From CAZXVW01 sp964644025 (lineage in GTDB: Bacteria; Acidobacteriota; Terriglobia; Bryobacterales; Bryobacteraceae), in assembly GCA_964644025.1 (NCBI GenBank), contig CAZXVW010000083.1:1-17292 (forward strand): DNA of 17,292 bases, read 5' to 3'. Made by a program: the position numbers and the translations under genes. The notes under the pieces were generated by a model, which was not told the origin of the DNA, did no database searches, and worked only from the letters and a program-made list of their open reading frames with translations. Positions 1 through 7,065 of the stretch are shown one piece after another. The stretch's first letter is position 1; every line of letters starts with the position of its first letter.

Positions 1-209
1 CGGCCAATGAAAGCGTGGACTTTTCCCTCCTCGCCGTAGATGGGGCCGCAGTCCCACACATACCAGTCCGGATCGGCGAGGATCCGGCCCACCGGACGGA
101 GCCTGCGGCAGAGCTTCGAGACGGGCGGCCCGGCGGGGGCGGGAGAACCCTGCGCTGCGAGCATCCCCGGCAGCAGGCAAGCCGAATGAATAAACTCTCT
201 TCTTTTCAT
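1..209 (-). CDS. Exported glycoside-hydrolase-like protein (5' part only)
   Basis: Only the first 69 codons are present; the gene runs off the left edge. The N-terminus begins MKRREFIHSA, a twin-arginine-like start, followed by a short hydrophobic stretch ending near Ala-Ala-Gln, so export is likely. The mature start contains LADPDWYVWDCGPI and then EEGKVHAFIG. That pattern (tryptophan, aspartate, a 'what the data record shows' strand, then GKVH-F) is typical of the first blade of five-bladed beta-propeller glycoside hydrolases of the GH43/GH32/GH117 type. The family assignment rests on this short stretch only. No strong Shine-Dalgarno sequence precedes the ATG. Another possibility is a related non-catalytic beta-propeller protein. 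Confidence 0.55.
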   Translation of the reverse strand, partial: MKRREFIHSACLLPGMLAAQGSPAPAGPPVSKLCRRLRPVGRILADPDWYVWDCGPIYGEEGKVHAFIG

Positions 210-571
210 TGTCGAGGCAGATTGCCGGGCGTTTCCCGCAGATGGCAGCGCCAGGCTTTAAAATTCATGGCCTTGACCCTTCCGGCTCTTCTCTCAAGAG
301 GGTAGCGCACCAGCGACCAACGTCGTGCAAGCGGCTGGCGCGGCATCCACGGTGCATGGGCGAAACAAGCGCGCCGAGGCGCTCGCAGGGGCGTTTACCG
401 GAAAAGGGCAGGTTGAAAGCGCCCCCGGTTGAGGCAGGGGAGCAGAGCGAAGCCGGTTTGCGGCTCCGAGTCGACCCGGCTGGGGTGGAAAACGAGGCCC
501 GCCGGGCTGGGTCCACCGGAGGCCGGCCCGGCGGTGGGCCAACTTCGATTTGGGCGGTCGTGCGGGAAACC
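210..571. other. 362-base gap without a recognisable gene
   Basis: The stretch lies between two minus-strand genes. Open frames exist on both strands but their translations are rich in Arg, Pro and Gly, have no family resemblance and no good ribosome-binding site, as expected of chance frames in GC-rich DNA. A GC-rich hairpin near 501-532 (annotated separately) lies just beyond the DUF302 stop. A 20-codon minus-strand frame (268 to 206) overlaps the start of the left-edge gene by ATGA but has no other support. Confidence 0.5.
501..532 (-). terminator. Possible weak terminator hairpin after the DUF302 gene
   Basis: The arms GCCGGGCTGG (501-510) and CCGGCCCGGC (523-532) can pair over ten positions with one imperfect pair, leaving a 12-base loop. 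In the minus-strand transcript of the DUF302 gene the hairpin starts about 40 bases after the stop codon. A run of four T follows only about seven bases beyond the stem, so this is at best a weak intrinsic terminator. Confidence 0.22.
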
Positions 572-952
572 TCAGGCGGTTTCCAGGATGATGGCTTTGA
601 TGGCTTCTTCCACTTCCCTGGCGACGGGATCGAGTTCCGGGTTGCCGAACAGGCGCAGGACCTCGGTCGGCAGCAGCGTGGCGATGCGGTACTCGTTGCC
701 GGAACGGTAGACGGAAATCCGGCAGGGCAGGGCCGTGGCGATCGAGGCGTTCGCCTCCAGGACTTGTTTCGCCCGGTGCGGGTTGCAGACCTCGTAGATC
801 ATACACTCGCCGTGGAAGTCCACTCCCTTGTTCGCCATCGCTTGTCTCAAGTTGTGCGTTCCGAGAATGCCGAACTTGTGCCGAGCCGCTGCTTGTTTGA
901 GTCTGTTCTCGATCTCTTGTGGTGGCCTCCTGCTGGAAACTTCAAATAACAT
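572..952 (-). CDS. DUF302 family protein
   Basis: A 126-residue protein spanning the whole DUF302 fold (Pfam PF03625), a small alpha/beta domain of unknown biochemical role found in bacteria and archaea. Recognisable features are HKFGILGTHNLRQAM near residues 25-39, CMIYEVCNPHRA near 50-61, LPCRISVY near 75-82 and IATLLPTEVLRLF near 89-101, which together are the usual DUF302 pattern of amphipathic helix, E-VCNP segment and PCRI-VY strand. There is no signal peptide, so it is probably cytoplasmic. The start is well supported: an AGGAGG core lies about eight bases before the ATG. It is divergently oriented from the Gfo/Idh/MocA gene, with a possible extended -10 promoter about 60 bases upstream. 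Family membership is clear; function is unknown. Confidence 0.85.
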   Translation of the reverse strand: MLFEVSSRRPPQEIENRLKQAAARHKFGILGTHNLRQAMANKGVDFHGECMIYEVCNPHRAKQVLEANASIATALPCRISVYRSGNEYRIATLLPTEVLRLFGNPELDPVAREVEEAIKAIILETA

Positions 953-1014
953 GCGCTCCCCTCCTTCTTTTACTGATGCACCCTGGGTCCGTCACGGCGC
1001 CGGACCCCGCGACA

Positions 1015-1023
1015 AATATAGCA
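1015..1023 (-). promoter_or_regulatory. Possible extended -10 promoter for the DUF302 gene
   Basis: Read on the minus strand these bases are TGC TATATT, an extended -10 element (TGn followed by five of six matches to TATAAT). There is no good -35 box, which is usual for extended -10 promoters. It would give a leader of roughly 55 bases before the well-supported DUF302 start. The surroundings are very GC-rich, so an A/T hexamer here stands out, but the assignment is by eye only. Confidence 0.33.
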
Positions 1024-1156
1024 GACAGGGAGGAGCGGGGCTCAGCCGGTTCGCTCCATTACGAAAGACCCCGGGCCGGCCGAGCCTGGCAAGACCGGCG
1101 GCGCCTCCACGTTTCCATTGCCCCGGCGGCCGGCCGCGAGATATAAATGAATCATC

Positions 1157-2347
1157 ATGAAAGCTCAAGTTTCCCGTCGTGGTTTTCTGGGCGCCGGAGT
1201 TACGGCCGCCTCGGCTTCCCGGGTGCTCGGCGCCAATGACCGGGTTCGGTTGGGGATTATCGGCACCGGCAACCGGGGGTCGTACCTCATGAGGGTGGCT
1301 AACAAGGTCGGCGGCATCCAGTGGGTGGCCGTTTGCGACGCCTGGGACGTGCGGCGTGACAAGGCGGAAAAGACAGCCGGCGGGCCGGTGGCCAAAATCG
1401 CCGATTATCGGAAATTGCTGGACCGCCGGGACATTGACGCCGTGATCGTCGCCACGCCGGATCATCTCCACTCGCAAATCAGTATCGCGGCTTGCGAGGC
1501 AGGGAAAGATGTTTACGTGGAGAAACCGATGACCTCGCTGCCCGAGCAAGGCCCGCCACTGGTCAAAGCGGTGCGCCAATACAAACGCGTGCTGCAGACA
1601 GGCGTGCAGCAGCGCAGCATCGAGCATTTCATCGAAGCCAAGCAGCGCTTTTTCGACAGCGGGCTGATCGGCGAGGTGAACATGGTGCGCACCATCTGGA
1701 ACGCCAACAAGGGCTACCTCACACCAGTTCCGCCGGGCATGGAGAGAAAGCCGCCGGGGCTGGATTGGAACGCGTGCCTGGGTTGGCTGCCCAAGCGCCC
1801 CTGGAACCCGAAGATGTACTTCAACCGCTTCGCCTACTGGGAGTTTTCCACCGGAGGGCAGACGGGCGGCTTGTTCGTGCACATGGTGGACGTGGTCCAC
1901 TGGTTCCTGGGAACGAGGCGCCCGATCAGCGCGGTGGCTCTCGGGGGTATTTACCAGTATGCGGATGGCCGCGACACGCCGGACAACATCAACTTCATCC
2001 TGGACTACCCGAAAAAGGTGAATGTTACTTTTGAAGCCACCATTACGGACCTGATCCCTAAAGAGTCGGCCGACATCGTTTTCATGGGCACCGGGGGGCG
2101 GCTGCACATTTTCCGTTACGGGTACCGGTTTTTGCCGGCGGAGAAAAACAAAAAGCTGGGCGAACTGACGAGGGCGGGCACGCCTCCGGACGCTCACATG
2201 GCGAACTGGCTGGAGTGTGTGCGGATGCGGAAGGAACCGAACGCGAACGTCGTGGATGGTCACTACGGGGCGATGGCCTGCCACATGGGGAACATGGCTT
2301 ACAGAGAGATGCGCCGGATCACCTGGCAAACGAAGTGGGACGTCTGA
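1157..2347 (+). CDS. Tat-exported Gfo/Idh/MocA family NAD(P)-dependent oxidoreductase
   Basis: A 396-residue protein. Residues 1-26 form a twin-arginine leader (SRRGFLGAG, then an Ala-rich stretch), suggesting export already folded with its nucleotide cofactor, as in the periplasmic glucose-fructose oxidoreductases. The Rossmann domain starts at about residue 30 with GIIGTGNRG (33-41). The family hallmarks TPDHLH (100-105) and EKPM (122-125), whose Lys123 is the usual catalytic lysine, are intact. The C-terminal alpha/beta domain carries HMVDVVHWF near 233-241, a pattern common in this family. Members oxidise or reduce hydroxyl groups of sugars, glycosides and inositols; the substrate cannot be told from sequence. 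It is the first gene of a co-directional run and is followed 31 bases later by a sugar isomerase-like gene. The ATG has only a poor ribosome-binding site, but the leader fits no other start. Confidence 0.9.
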   Translation: MKAQVSRRGFLGAGVTAASASRVLGANDRVRLGIIGTGNRGSYLMRVANKVGGIQWVAVCDAWDVRRDKAEKTAGGPVAKIADYRKLLDRRDIDAVIVATPDHLHSQISIAACEAGKDVYVEKPMTSLPEQGPPLVKAVRQYKRVLQTGVQQRSIEHFIEAKQRFFDSGLIGEVNMVRTIWNANKGYLTPVPPGMERKPPGLDWNACLGWLPKRPWNPKMYFNRFAYWEFSTGGQTGGLFVHMVDVVHWFLGTRRPISAVALGGIYQYADGRDTPDNINFILDYPKKVNVTFEATITDLIPKESADIVFMGTGGRLHIFRYGYRFLPAEKNKKLGELTRAGTPPDAHMANWLECVRMRKEPNANVVDGHYGAMACHMGNMAYREMRRITWQTKWDV

Positions 2348-2366
2348 GTCAATCAGTCCGGAAAGC

Positions 2367-2373
2367 AGGAGGG
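2367..2373 (+). promoter_or_regulatory. Ribosome-binding site fixing the start of the sugar isomerase gene
   Basis: AGGAGGG lies five bases before the ATG at 2379. The open frame continues a further 54 codons upstream into the Gfo/Idh gene, so this strong site is what decides the start. Confidence 0.85.
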
Positions 2374-2378
2374 ATTCA

Positions 2379-3227
2379 ATGAGTATCGAAGTTGGAGTGA
2401 ACATGGAATTTATCCGGTCCGAGGACGGCTCGTTCGCCACGGGAGTGGAGCGGGCCGCGAAGATCGGGTACCGGTACGTGGAACCGATGGTTCACAACGG
2501 GCGGGAGTTGCTGAGCGAGGCCGGCTACTTCCACTCGGTTTCGATGGACGAAGAGCCGTTGGAGATCAAGGAAATCCTGGACCGCCACGGGGTGAAGGCA
2601 TCGGGGTTGAGCGCGCACTGTCCCCTGATGCGGCCGGAGGTCAGCGTGCCGTATCTTCAGAAGGCGATCCGCTTCGCGGCGGCGATGGAGGCGCCGGTGG
2701 TCAATACTGACGAGGGCATCCGGCCGGAGTGGCTCAGCTTGGAAGAGGCCTGGGGCGTCATGAAATACACGCTCACCGCGGTGATGCGGGTGGCCGAGCG
2801 TTATGGCATCTACGTCGGCATCGAGCCGCACCAGAGCATTTCGAAGCGGACGGAAGGGTTGCTCCGGATTCATGGGTTGGTCGAATCACCGTTTCTGAAG
2901 ATCAACTATGACACGGGCAACGCTTACCTGGGCGGCGAGGACCCTTACGAGGGCCTGGAAGCGGTGAAGGATCTGCTGATTCATGTTCACGCTAAGGACA
3001 TCAGCTTCCGGCAATCGGAAGCCGAACGCGGGGAGGTGACCGGAACGGCGGTCGGCTGCGCCTGTGGGGACGGCGTGATCGACTGGCGGCGGGTGGTCGG
3101 CATTTTGCGGAAGGCAAACTTTAACGGGGTGCTTTCGGTGGAATGCGGCTCACCGGAGCAGGCGACCCGGAGCCTCGAACACCTCAATGCCTTGCTGGCG
3201 GAAAAGGAGATGGTAACCGATGAGTAA
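2379..3227 (+). CDS. Sugar phosphate isomerase/epimerase (xylose isomerase-like TIM barrel)
   Basis: A 282-residue cytoplasmic-type protein of the AP endonuclease 2/xylose isomerase-like TIM-barrel family (PF01261). The probable divalent-metal ligands of the family are visible on successive strands: Glu149 in VGIEPH, Asp178 in INYDTGN, His204 in IHVHAKD and Glu255 in LSVECGS. GLSAHCPL near residue 76 marks an earlier strand. Relatives include hydroxypyruvate isomerase, 3-epimerases, inosose isomerase IolI and dehydratase IolE, and the metal-dependent enzymes that cleave 3-keto-glycosides. No secretion signal is present, in contrast to the exported oxidoreductase before it and the exported ThuA protein after it. 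The start is set by the strong AGGAGGG site. The 3' end overlaps the next gene by eight bases (ATGAGTAA), so translation is probably coupled. The exact substrate is unknown. Confidence 0.88.
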   Translation: MSIEVGVNMEFIRSEDGSFATGVERAAKIGYRYVEPMVHNGRELLSEAGYFHSVSMDEEPLEIKEILDRHGVKASGLSAHCPLMRPEVSVPYLQKAIRFAAAMEAPVVNTDEGIRPEWLSLEEAWGVMKYTLTAVMRVAERYGIYVGIEPHQSISKRTEGLLRIHGLVESPFLKINYDTGNAYLGGEDPYEGLEAVKDLLIHVHAKDISFRQSEAERGEVTGTAVGCACGDGVIDWRRVVGILRKANFNGVLSVECGSPEQATRSLEHLNALLAEKEMVTDE

Positions 3228-4698
3228 GTGGCTTGCTCCCGTTGTTTTTCTGGCGGCGCTGACCGCAGTCGCCGCGCCGGTCAGCCTCAATCCCTTCTTT
3301 CAGCCCGGCAAGATCCGGGCGCTGATTCTATCGGGCCGGAACAACCATGACTGGCGGACGACGACGCCGTTTTTGCGGAAGATCCTCACGCAAACCGGCC
3401 GCTTCGACGTGCGGGTGGTGGAAGAGCCGTCCGGGATCAACATGAATTCGGTGATGCCATATGACGTCATCGTGCTGGATTACAACGGCCCGCGCTGGGG
3501 TCAGACGGCGGAAAACGCGGTGGGCTCATTTGTGCGCACCGGCAAGGGCCTGGTGGTGGTGCACGGCGCCAGCTACGCCTTTGGCGAAATGGAACTGCTC
3601 GCTGACCACCACAAGCGGACCGGCCTGAAGGAGCCCCCGTGGCCGGAGTACGCCGAGATGATCGGCGCCTCCTGGACCATGGGACCGCCGAAGTCGGGGC
3701 ACGCGCCGCGGCATGTCTTCCGGGTGAAGCTTGTCGACCGGGCACACCCCATCACGAACGGGATGAAGGAGAGCTTCGCCACCAGCGACGAGCTGTACCA
3801 CAACCTCAAGATGAAGCCCGGCATTCACGTGCTGGCCACGGCTTTTGACGACCCCAAGATCGGCGGCACGGGCAAAGCCGAGCCGGTGCTGTGGACGCTG
3901 CGCTACGGCAAGGGGCGCGTTTTTCACACGACCCTCGGACACGACGTCGCGGCCATGCGCTCGCCCGGCTTCGTCACTACCTTTGCTCGCGGAGCCGAAT
4001 GGGCGGCCACGGGCAAGGTGACGCTGCCGGCGGAGATCGAGCCCGAACCACCCAAGAAGAATCCGGTGCGGGTGGAAGTGGTGGTAGGCGGGCACGACTT
4101 CGCCCCGTCATTCTTCAAGATCTTCCAGGACCGGCCGAATATCGCCGCCAACGTGGTGTACCAGCCGGCGGCCTACCAGCGGGGCAAGCTGAATCGGACC
4201 GACGTGATCGTGCAGTACGACATGGTCCAGGAAATCAGCGACCAGGCCAAGGCGAATTTGCGGAACTACCTGGAAAGCGGCAAGGGCCTCGTGGTGCTGC
4301 ATCACGCCATCGCCAGCTATCAGGACTGGCCATGGTGGTACGAACAAGTCGTGGGCGGCCGTTACATATTGAAAGGCAAGGGCGACCCCCCGTCCACCTT
4401 CAAGGAGGGCCTGGAGCTGTTTACCAAGACGGTGGTCAAGCACCCGGTGACGAAAGGGGTGCCGCCGATGCGCATCTGGGACGAGGCGTACAAGGGCATG
4501 TGGATCTCGCCCAAGGTGCAAGTGCTGGTGCGGACGAATCATCCGGCCTCGGACGGCCCGGTTGCCTGGATCAGTCCGTATCGGAAAGCCCGCGTGGTCT
4601 ACATCCAGCTCGGCCATGGTCCGGAAGCGCATAACCATCCGGATTACCAGCGCCTGGTGAGAAACGCGGTCCTGTGGGTTGCCGGACGCGAGCCATGA
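3220..4698 (+). CDS. Exported protein with two tandem ThuA-like domains
   Basis: A 492-residue protein with a Sec-type signal peptide (Lys3, hydrophobic core around 6-18, Ala-rich cleavage region near 18-20). Two copies of the ThuA-like fold (PF06283, class I glutamine-amidotransferase-like) follow each other. The first, about 33-265, has LILSGRNNHDW, VVVHGASYAF, SDELYHN and VFHTTLGHD. The second, about 283-488, has VEVVVGGHDFA, VVLHHAIASY, WDEAYKG and VYIQLGHGPEAHNH. Corresponding landmarks recur in the same order, which supports duplication rather than one long domain. ThuA was named from trehalose/sucrose utilisation in rhizobia, where it sits with the Gfo/Idh-type ThuB and acts on 3-keto sugars; here too a Gfo/Idh gene is close by. 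The start overlaps the preceding stop by eight bases, and the stop overlaps the next start by four (ATGA). The enzymatic role is not established. Confidence 0.87.
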   Translation: MSKWLAPVVFLAALTAVAAPVSLNPFFQPGKIRALILSGRNNHDWRTTTPFLRKILTQTGRFDVRVVEEPSGINMNSVMPYDVIVLDYNGPRWGQTAENAVGSFVRTGKGLVVVHGASYAFGEMELLADHHKRTGLKEPPWPEYAEMIGASWTMGPPKSGHAPRHVFRVKLVDRAHPITNGMKESFATSDELYHNLKMKPGIHVLATAFDDPKIGGTGKAEPVLWTLRYGKGRVFHTTLGHDVAAMRSPGFVTTFARGAEWAATGKVTLPAEIEPEPPKKNPVRVEVVVGGHDFAPSFFKIFQDRPNIAANVVYQPAAYQRGKLNRTDVIVQYDMVQEISDQAKANLRNYLESGKGLVVLHHAIASYQDWPWWYEQVVGGRYILKGKGDPPSTFKEGLELFTKTVVKHPVTKGVPPMRIWDEAYKGMWISPKVQVLVRTNHPASDGPVAWISPYRKARVVYIQLGHGPEAHNHPDYQRLVRNAVLWVAGREP

Positions 4699-5585
4699 GC
4701 TGGCGGGGTCGGGTTGGGTTGCTGAGCCGCCTGGCGGCCGTCGCGGTCCTGCTGGCCGGGATGCTGGGCGCGCAAAGCATTACCGTCTATTCCGAGTTCC
4801 GGCGCGTCGACCCGTTCGGGCGGATCGTGCCCCAGGACCGGGGCGGCGAGCCGCGCGAGATTCTCTCCCCGCTGGCGGCACGCAACGCTCACCTCACATT
4901 CCACGTCGTGGTGGAAGCGCCTCCGGGCAAGTATTTCTATCTGGTGGTGGGGACGAACCCGGAAAAGGTCTTCCAGATCTCCGTGTACAAGGAGATGTGG
5001 CGCCGGGAGGGTAAGGCGTGGATCCCGGACCGTCTGCTTCCAGTGACCCTTCCTTACTTGGGTCAATTGCCCGACCGGTATCATGGGCTTCCGAATCAGA
5101 AGGTGGAATGCTTTCTGCTGGATGTGTTCGTGCCCGCCGGCGTCAATCCGGGACGGGTGAAGCTGGAGCCCCAGGTCAACGTGGGGGACAGTTGGGCGAT
5201 TTATCCCATGGAGGTAAGGATCTCGGTGGTGGCGGCGCCGGTGTTCAGAATCCAGCCCGGCCGGCTGCCCGGCGTCAAGCTTCCAGCCGACGCCGCCGTG
5301 CTCGGACCGCTGCGGGAATATCTTTGTGGAACGCCGGAAAAGCGCGGGGACAGCCGCGAAAGCATCCGGCAAATCATTCGGAGGAACGTCCTCGAGGATC
5401 TCGCCATCGCCCGGCAACTGGAGAAGCAGCTTGGCAAGGAGGCCGTGGCCAAGGGGATTCTTCGGGGACTGGGTTGGGACCGGGCATCGTTTTGCGCCGC
5501 CAAGGAAGTCACCGGTCCCCTGGGGCCGGAATGGTACCTGCGCGGGCGTGACTTTCTCCGGCAGGGGCTGACGTCCCCGCCGTAG
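4695..5585 (+). CDS. Exported protein of unknown function
   Basis: I do not recognise this 296-residue protein. The chosen ATG overlaps the ThuA stop as ATGA; an alternative start seven codons upstream is less likely. Residues 8-27 form a hydrophobic signal segment ending LAGMLGAQS, so the protein is probably secreted or periplasmic. There is no cysteine at the processing site, so it does not look like a lipoprotein. Residues about 28-180 are predicted mostly beta, ending in LLDVFVPAGVNPGRVKLEPQ and YPMEVRISVV. That 'defined by v-P, then PG, then strand' pattern resembles the Ig-like domains that precede catalytic domains in some glycosidases (GH123/DUF4091 type). Residues 215-295 are charged and helical (RESIRQIIRRNVLEDLAIAR). 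Translational coupling to the Gfo/Idh-isomerase-ThuA run suggests a shared task at the cell envelope. No catalytic motif is visible. Confidence 0.75.
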   Translation: MSWRGRVGLLSRLAAVAVLLAGMLGAQSITVYSEFRRVDPFGRIVPQDRGGEPREILSPLAARNAHLTFHVVVEAPPGKYFYLVVGTNPEKVFQISVYKEMWRREGKAWIPDRLLPVTLPYLGQLPDRYHGLPNQKVECFLLDVFVPAGVNPGRVKLEPQVNVGDSWAIYPMEVRISVVAAPVFRIQPGRLPGVKLPADAAVLGPLREYLCGTPEKRGDSRESIRQIIRRNVLEDLAIARQLEKQLGKEAVAKGILRGLGWDRASFCAAKEVTGPLGPEWYLRGRDFLRQGLTSPP

Positions 5586-5658
5586 ATCCGGTGACGGGGG
5601 ACGGTTTTGTGGTCCGCTCGCGGCGGGCCAGGGCACGGGTTGGAACAGGAGGTAATCA

Positions 5659-7017
5659 ATGTACCCATCAGACCGGCTGGCGGAACTTCGGGACGAATTC
5701 GCAAAGGTGGAAAAGATTCTTGCCGGCACTCCCGCGGTGGACAAGTTTTTCGGGATTCCCACCGAGGAATTTGTGGCGCGGCAACAGAAGACGTACGACG
5801 CGTTGCGAACACGGGGCCTCGAAGTGGGCTTCGTCTTCAGCGACGAGCATTACGACGGTGACGTGCCGTACCTGGGAGGCAATACGAACGTCCACGTCGA
5901 ACAGGTGGCGGGCGTGGCCGGCAAAACCGGCTTTCACATCGTCGCCGGGCTGGAAGGAGGCTACGTCGCCGAGCAGCTTGCCCGGCGCGCCAAGGCGAAG
6001 GTGCACAAGGCTGAGCTGTTAAAGCTCGCCGACGAGGAATATCCCATCGAGGCGGAACGGCTGGAAGACATCATCGAGGCGGCGGCGGGCGGCAAGGTCC
6101 GCCAGGTGGGCCTGCTGACTCCCCGGCAGGTGATTCCCGCCGCGCTGGTGGCGTACCTGGAGCGCGTTTACGGAGCAGAGAACATCATTGACTGCCAGGA
6201 GCTGTATTACAAGATCAAGTACGAGAAATCCGACAACGAAATGCGTCTCATCCGCGACGCCAATGTCATCGCCGACGCGATGCTCCGGGCCATGCTCGCC
6301 GTCCTGAAGCCGGGCATGCTGGAGACGCAACTGGCGGCCTGGGGCTATTTCGTCGGCCGCGAACTCGGCGCCGAAGAGATCGGCTGGGACATCATCGTCG
6401 GGGCGAATACGGCCAACCGGACGCTGATCGGCAAGGCGCTGAACCGGAAGATTCACGAGGGCGACTACGTCCATCTCGGCGTTGCTCCCAAGCGGGACGG
6501 GTTGAACGCCTGCGTGGGCCGCTCCAGCATCGCCGTGGCGGATCCGAAGCAAGTGACCGAGGAGCAGCGGTACTGGTTCGACTTCGTCGAGCAAGCCTAC
6601 GACGTGGGACTGAAAGCCCTCGAGGACGTCGCCGCCAACAACTTGCCGGCGTATTTGCAGGAAAAAGCACTGGTCGATTTCTTCAAGCAAAAGGAGGACG
6701 AGATCAGCCGGCGGGTCGGCCGGAAGGTTCAGATGGAGCGCCTGAAACCGTATACGGGGACACACAATGCCGGCTACACCGAGTGCCAGGAATTCTATGG
6801 CGCGATCACACTCAATTCCACCGCGCCACTGGGCCGGCAGATTGTCATCATGCTGGACGTGGCCGTCCGCGGGATTGGCGACTACTGGGACGACGTCGTC
6901 ATTCCGGGGCTCGATTACGTGGTGATCGAGAACACGTGCGGGAAGTTCGGGCCGAAGCTCGAGCAGTTCAACAAGATTCCCCGCAACGTGCAGGCCCTGG
7001 TGGGAAGAGCCGGTTGA
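5659..7017 (+). CDS. M24-fold (Xaa-Pro aminopeptidase/creatinase-like) protein with altered metal site
   Basis: A 452-residue protein with an N-terminal creatinase-type domain (about 35-185) and a C-terminal pita-bread M24 domain (about 190-430). The strong AGGAGGT site five bases before the ATG fixes the start. The M24 frame is recognisable from KSDNEMRLIRDANVIAD (190-206), LKPGMLE, IVGANTANR and EGDYVHLG. Canonical M24 peptidases bind two metals through Asp, Asp, His, Glu, Glu. Here the usual D-x-G and sD-t-R positions read HLG (His272) and ACVGR (Cys285), so both aspartates appear replaced. His369 in GTHNAGY and Glu424 in VVIENT may remain. The family's PHG segment is also absent. It may therefore act through a metal-free creatinase-like mechanism, bind rather than cleave, or use a different site. 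No signal peptide is seen. It lies 73 bases after the unknown exported protein and may or may not be cotranscribed. Confidence 0.85.
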   Translation: MYPSDRLAELRDEFAKVEKILAGTPAVDKFFGIPTEEFVARQQKTYDALRTRGLEVGFVFSDEHYDGDVPYLGGNTNVHVEQVAGVAGKTGFHIVAGLEGGYVAEQLARRAKAKVHKAELLKLADEEYPIEAERLEDIIEAAAGGKVRQVGLLTPRQVIPAALVAYLERVYGAENIIDCQELYYKIKYEKSDNEMRLIRDANVIADAMLRAMLAVLKPGMLETQLAAWGYFVGRELGAEEIGWDIIVGANTANRTLIGKALNRKIHEGDYVHLGVAPKRDGLNACVGRSSIAVADPKQVTEEQRYWFDFVEQAYDVGLKALEDVAANNLPAYLQEKALVDFFKQKEDEISRRVGRKVQMERLKPYTGTHNAGYTECQEFYGAITLNSTAPLGRQIVIMLDVAVRGIGDYWDDVVIPGLDYVVIENTCGKFGPKLEQFNKIPRNVQALVGRAG

Positions 7018-7019
7018 GG

Positions 7020-7040
7020 CGGGCGGCGGTTCGCCTCCCG
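7020..7040. terminator. Possible shared terminator hairpin between convergent genes
   Basis: In the 48-base gap between the M24-fold gene and the response regulator gene, CGGG-C-GGCG can pair with CGCC-T-CCCG around a GTT loop: eight pairs with one internal mismatch. No T-run follows on either strand, so an intrinsic terminator is not proven, but it is the only compact hairpin between the two stops. Confidence 0.3.
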
Positions 7041-7065
7041 GGGTGGAACACAGAGAGGCGCCTGA

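Noticed and set aside
206..268. 20-codon minus-strand frame ending in an ATGA overlap with the left-edge gene
   Set aside because: It could be a translated leader, but the ribosome-binding site is weak, the peptide has no attenuator-like composition, and ATGA overlaps of short chance frames are common.
5586..5658. Possible promoter in the 73-base gap before the M24-fold gene
   Set aside because: No -10 or -35 like elements could be singled out in this GC-rich stretch; only the ribosome-binding site is clear.
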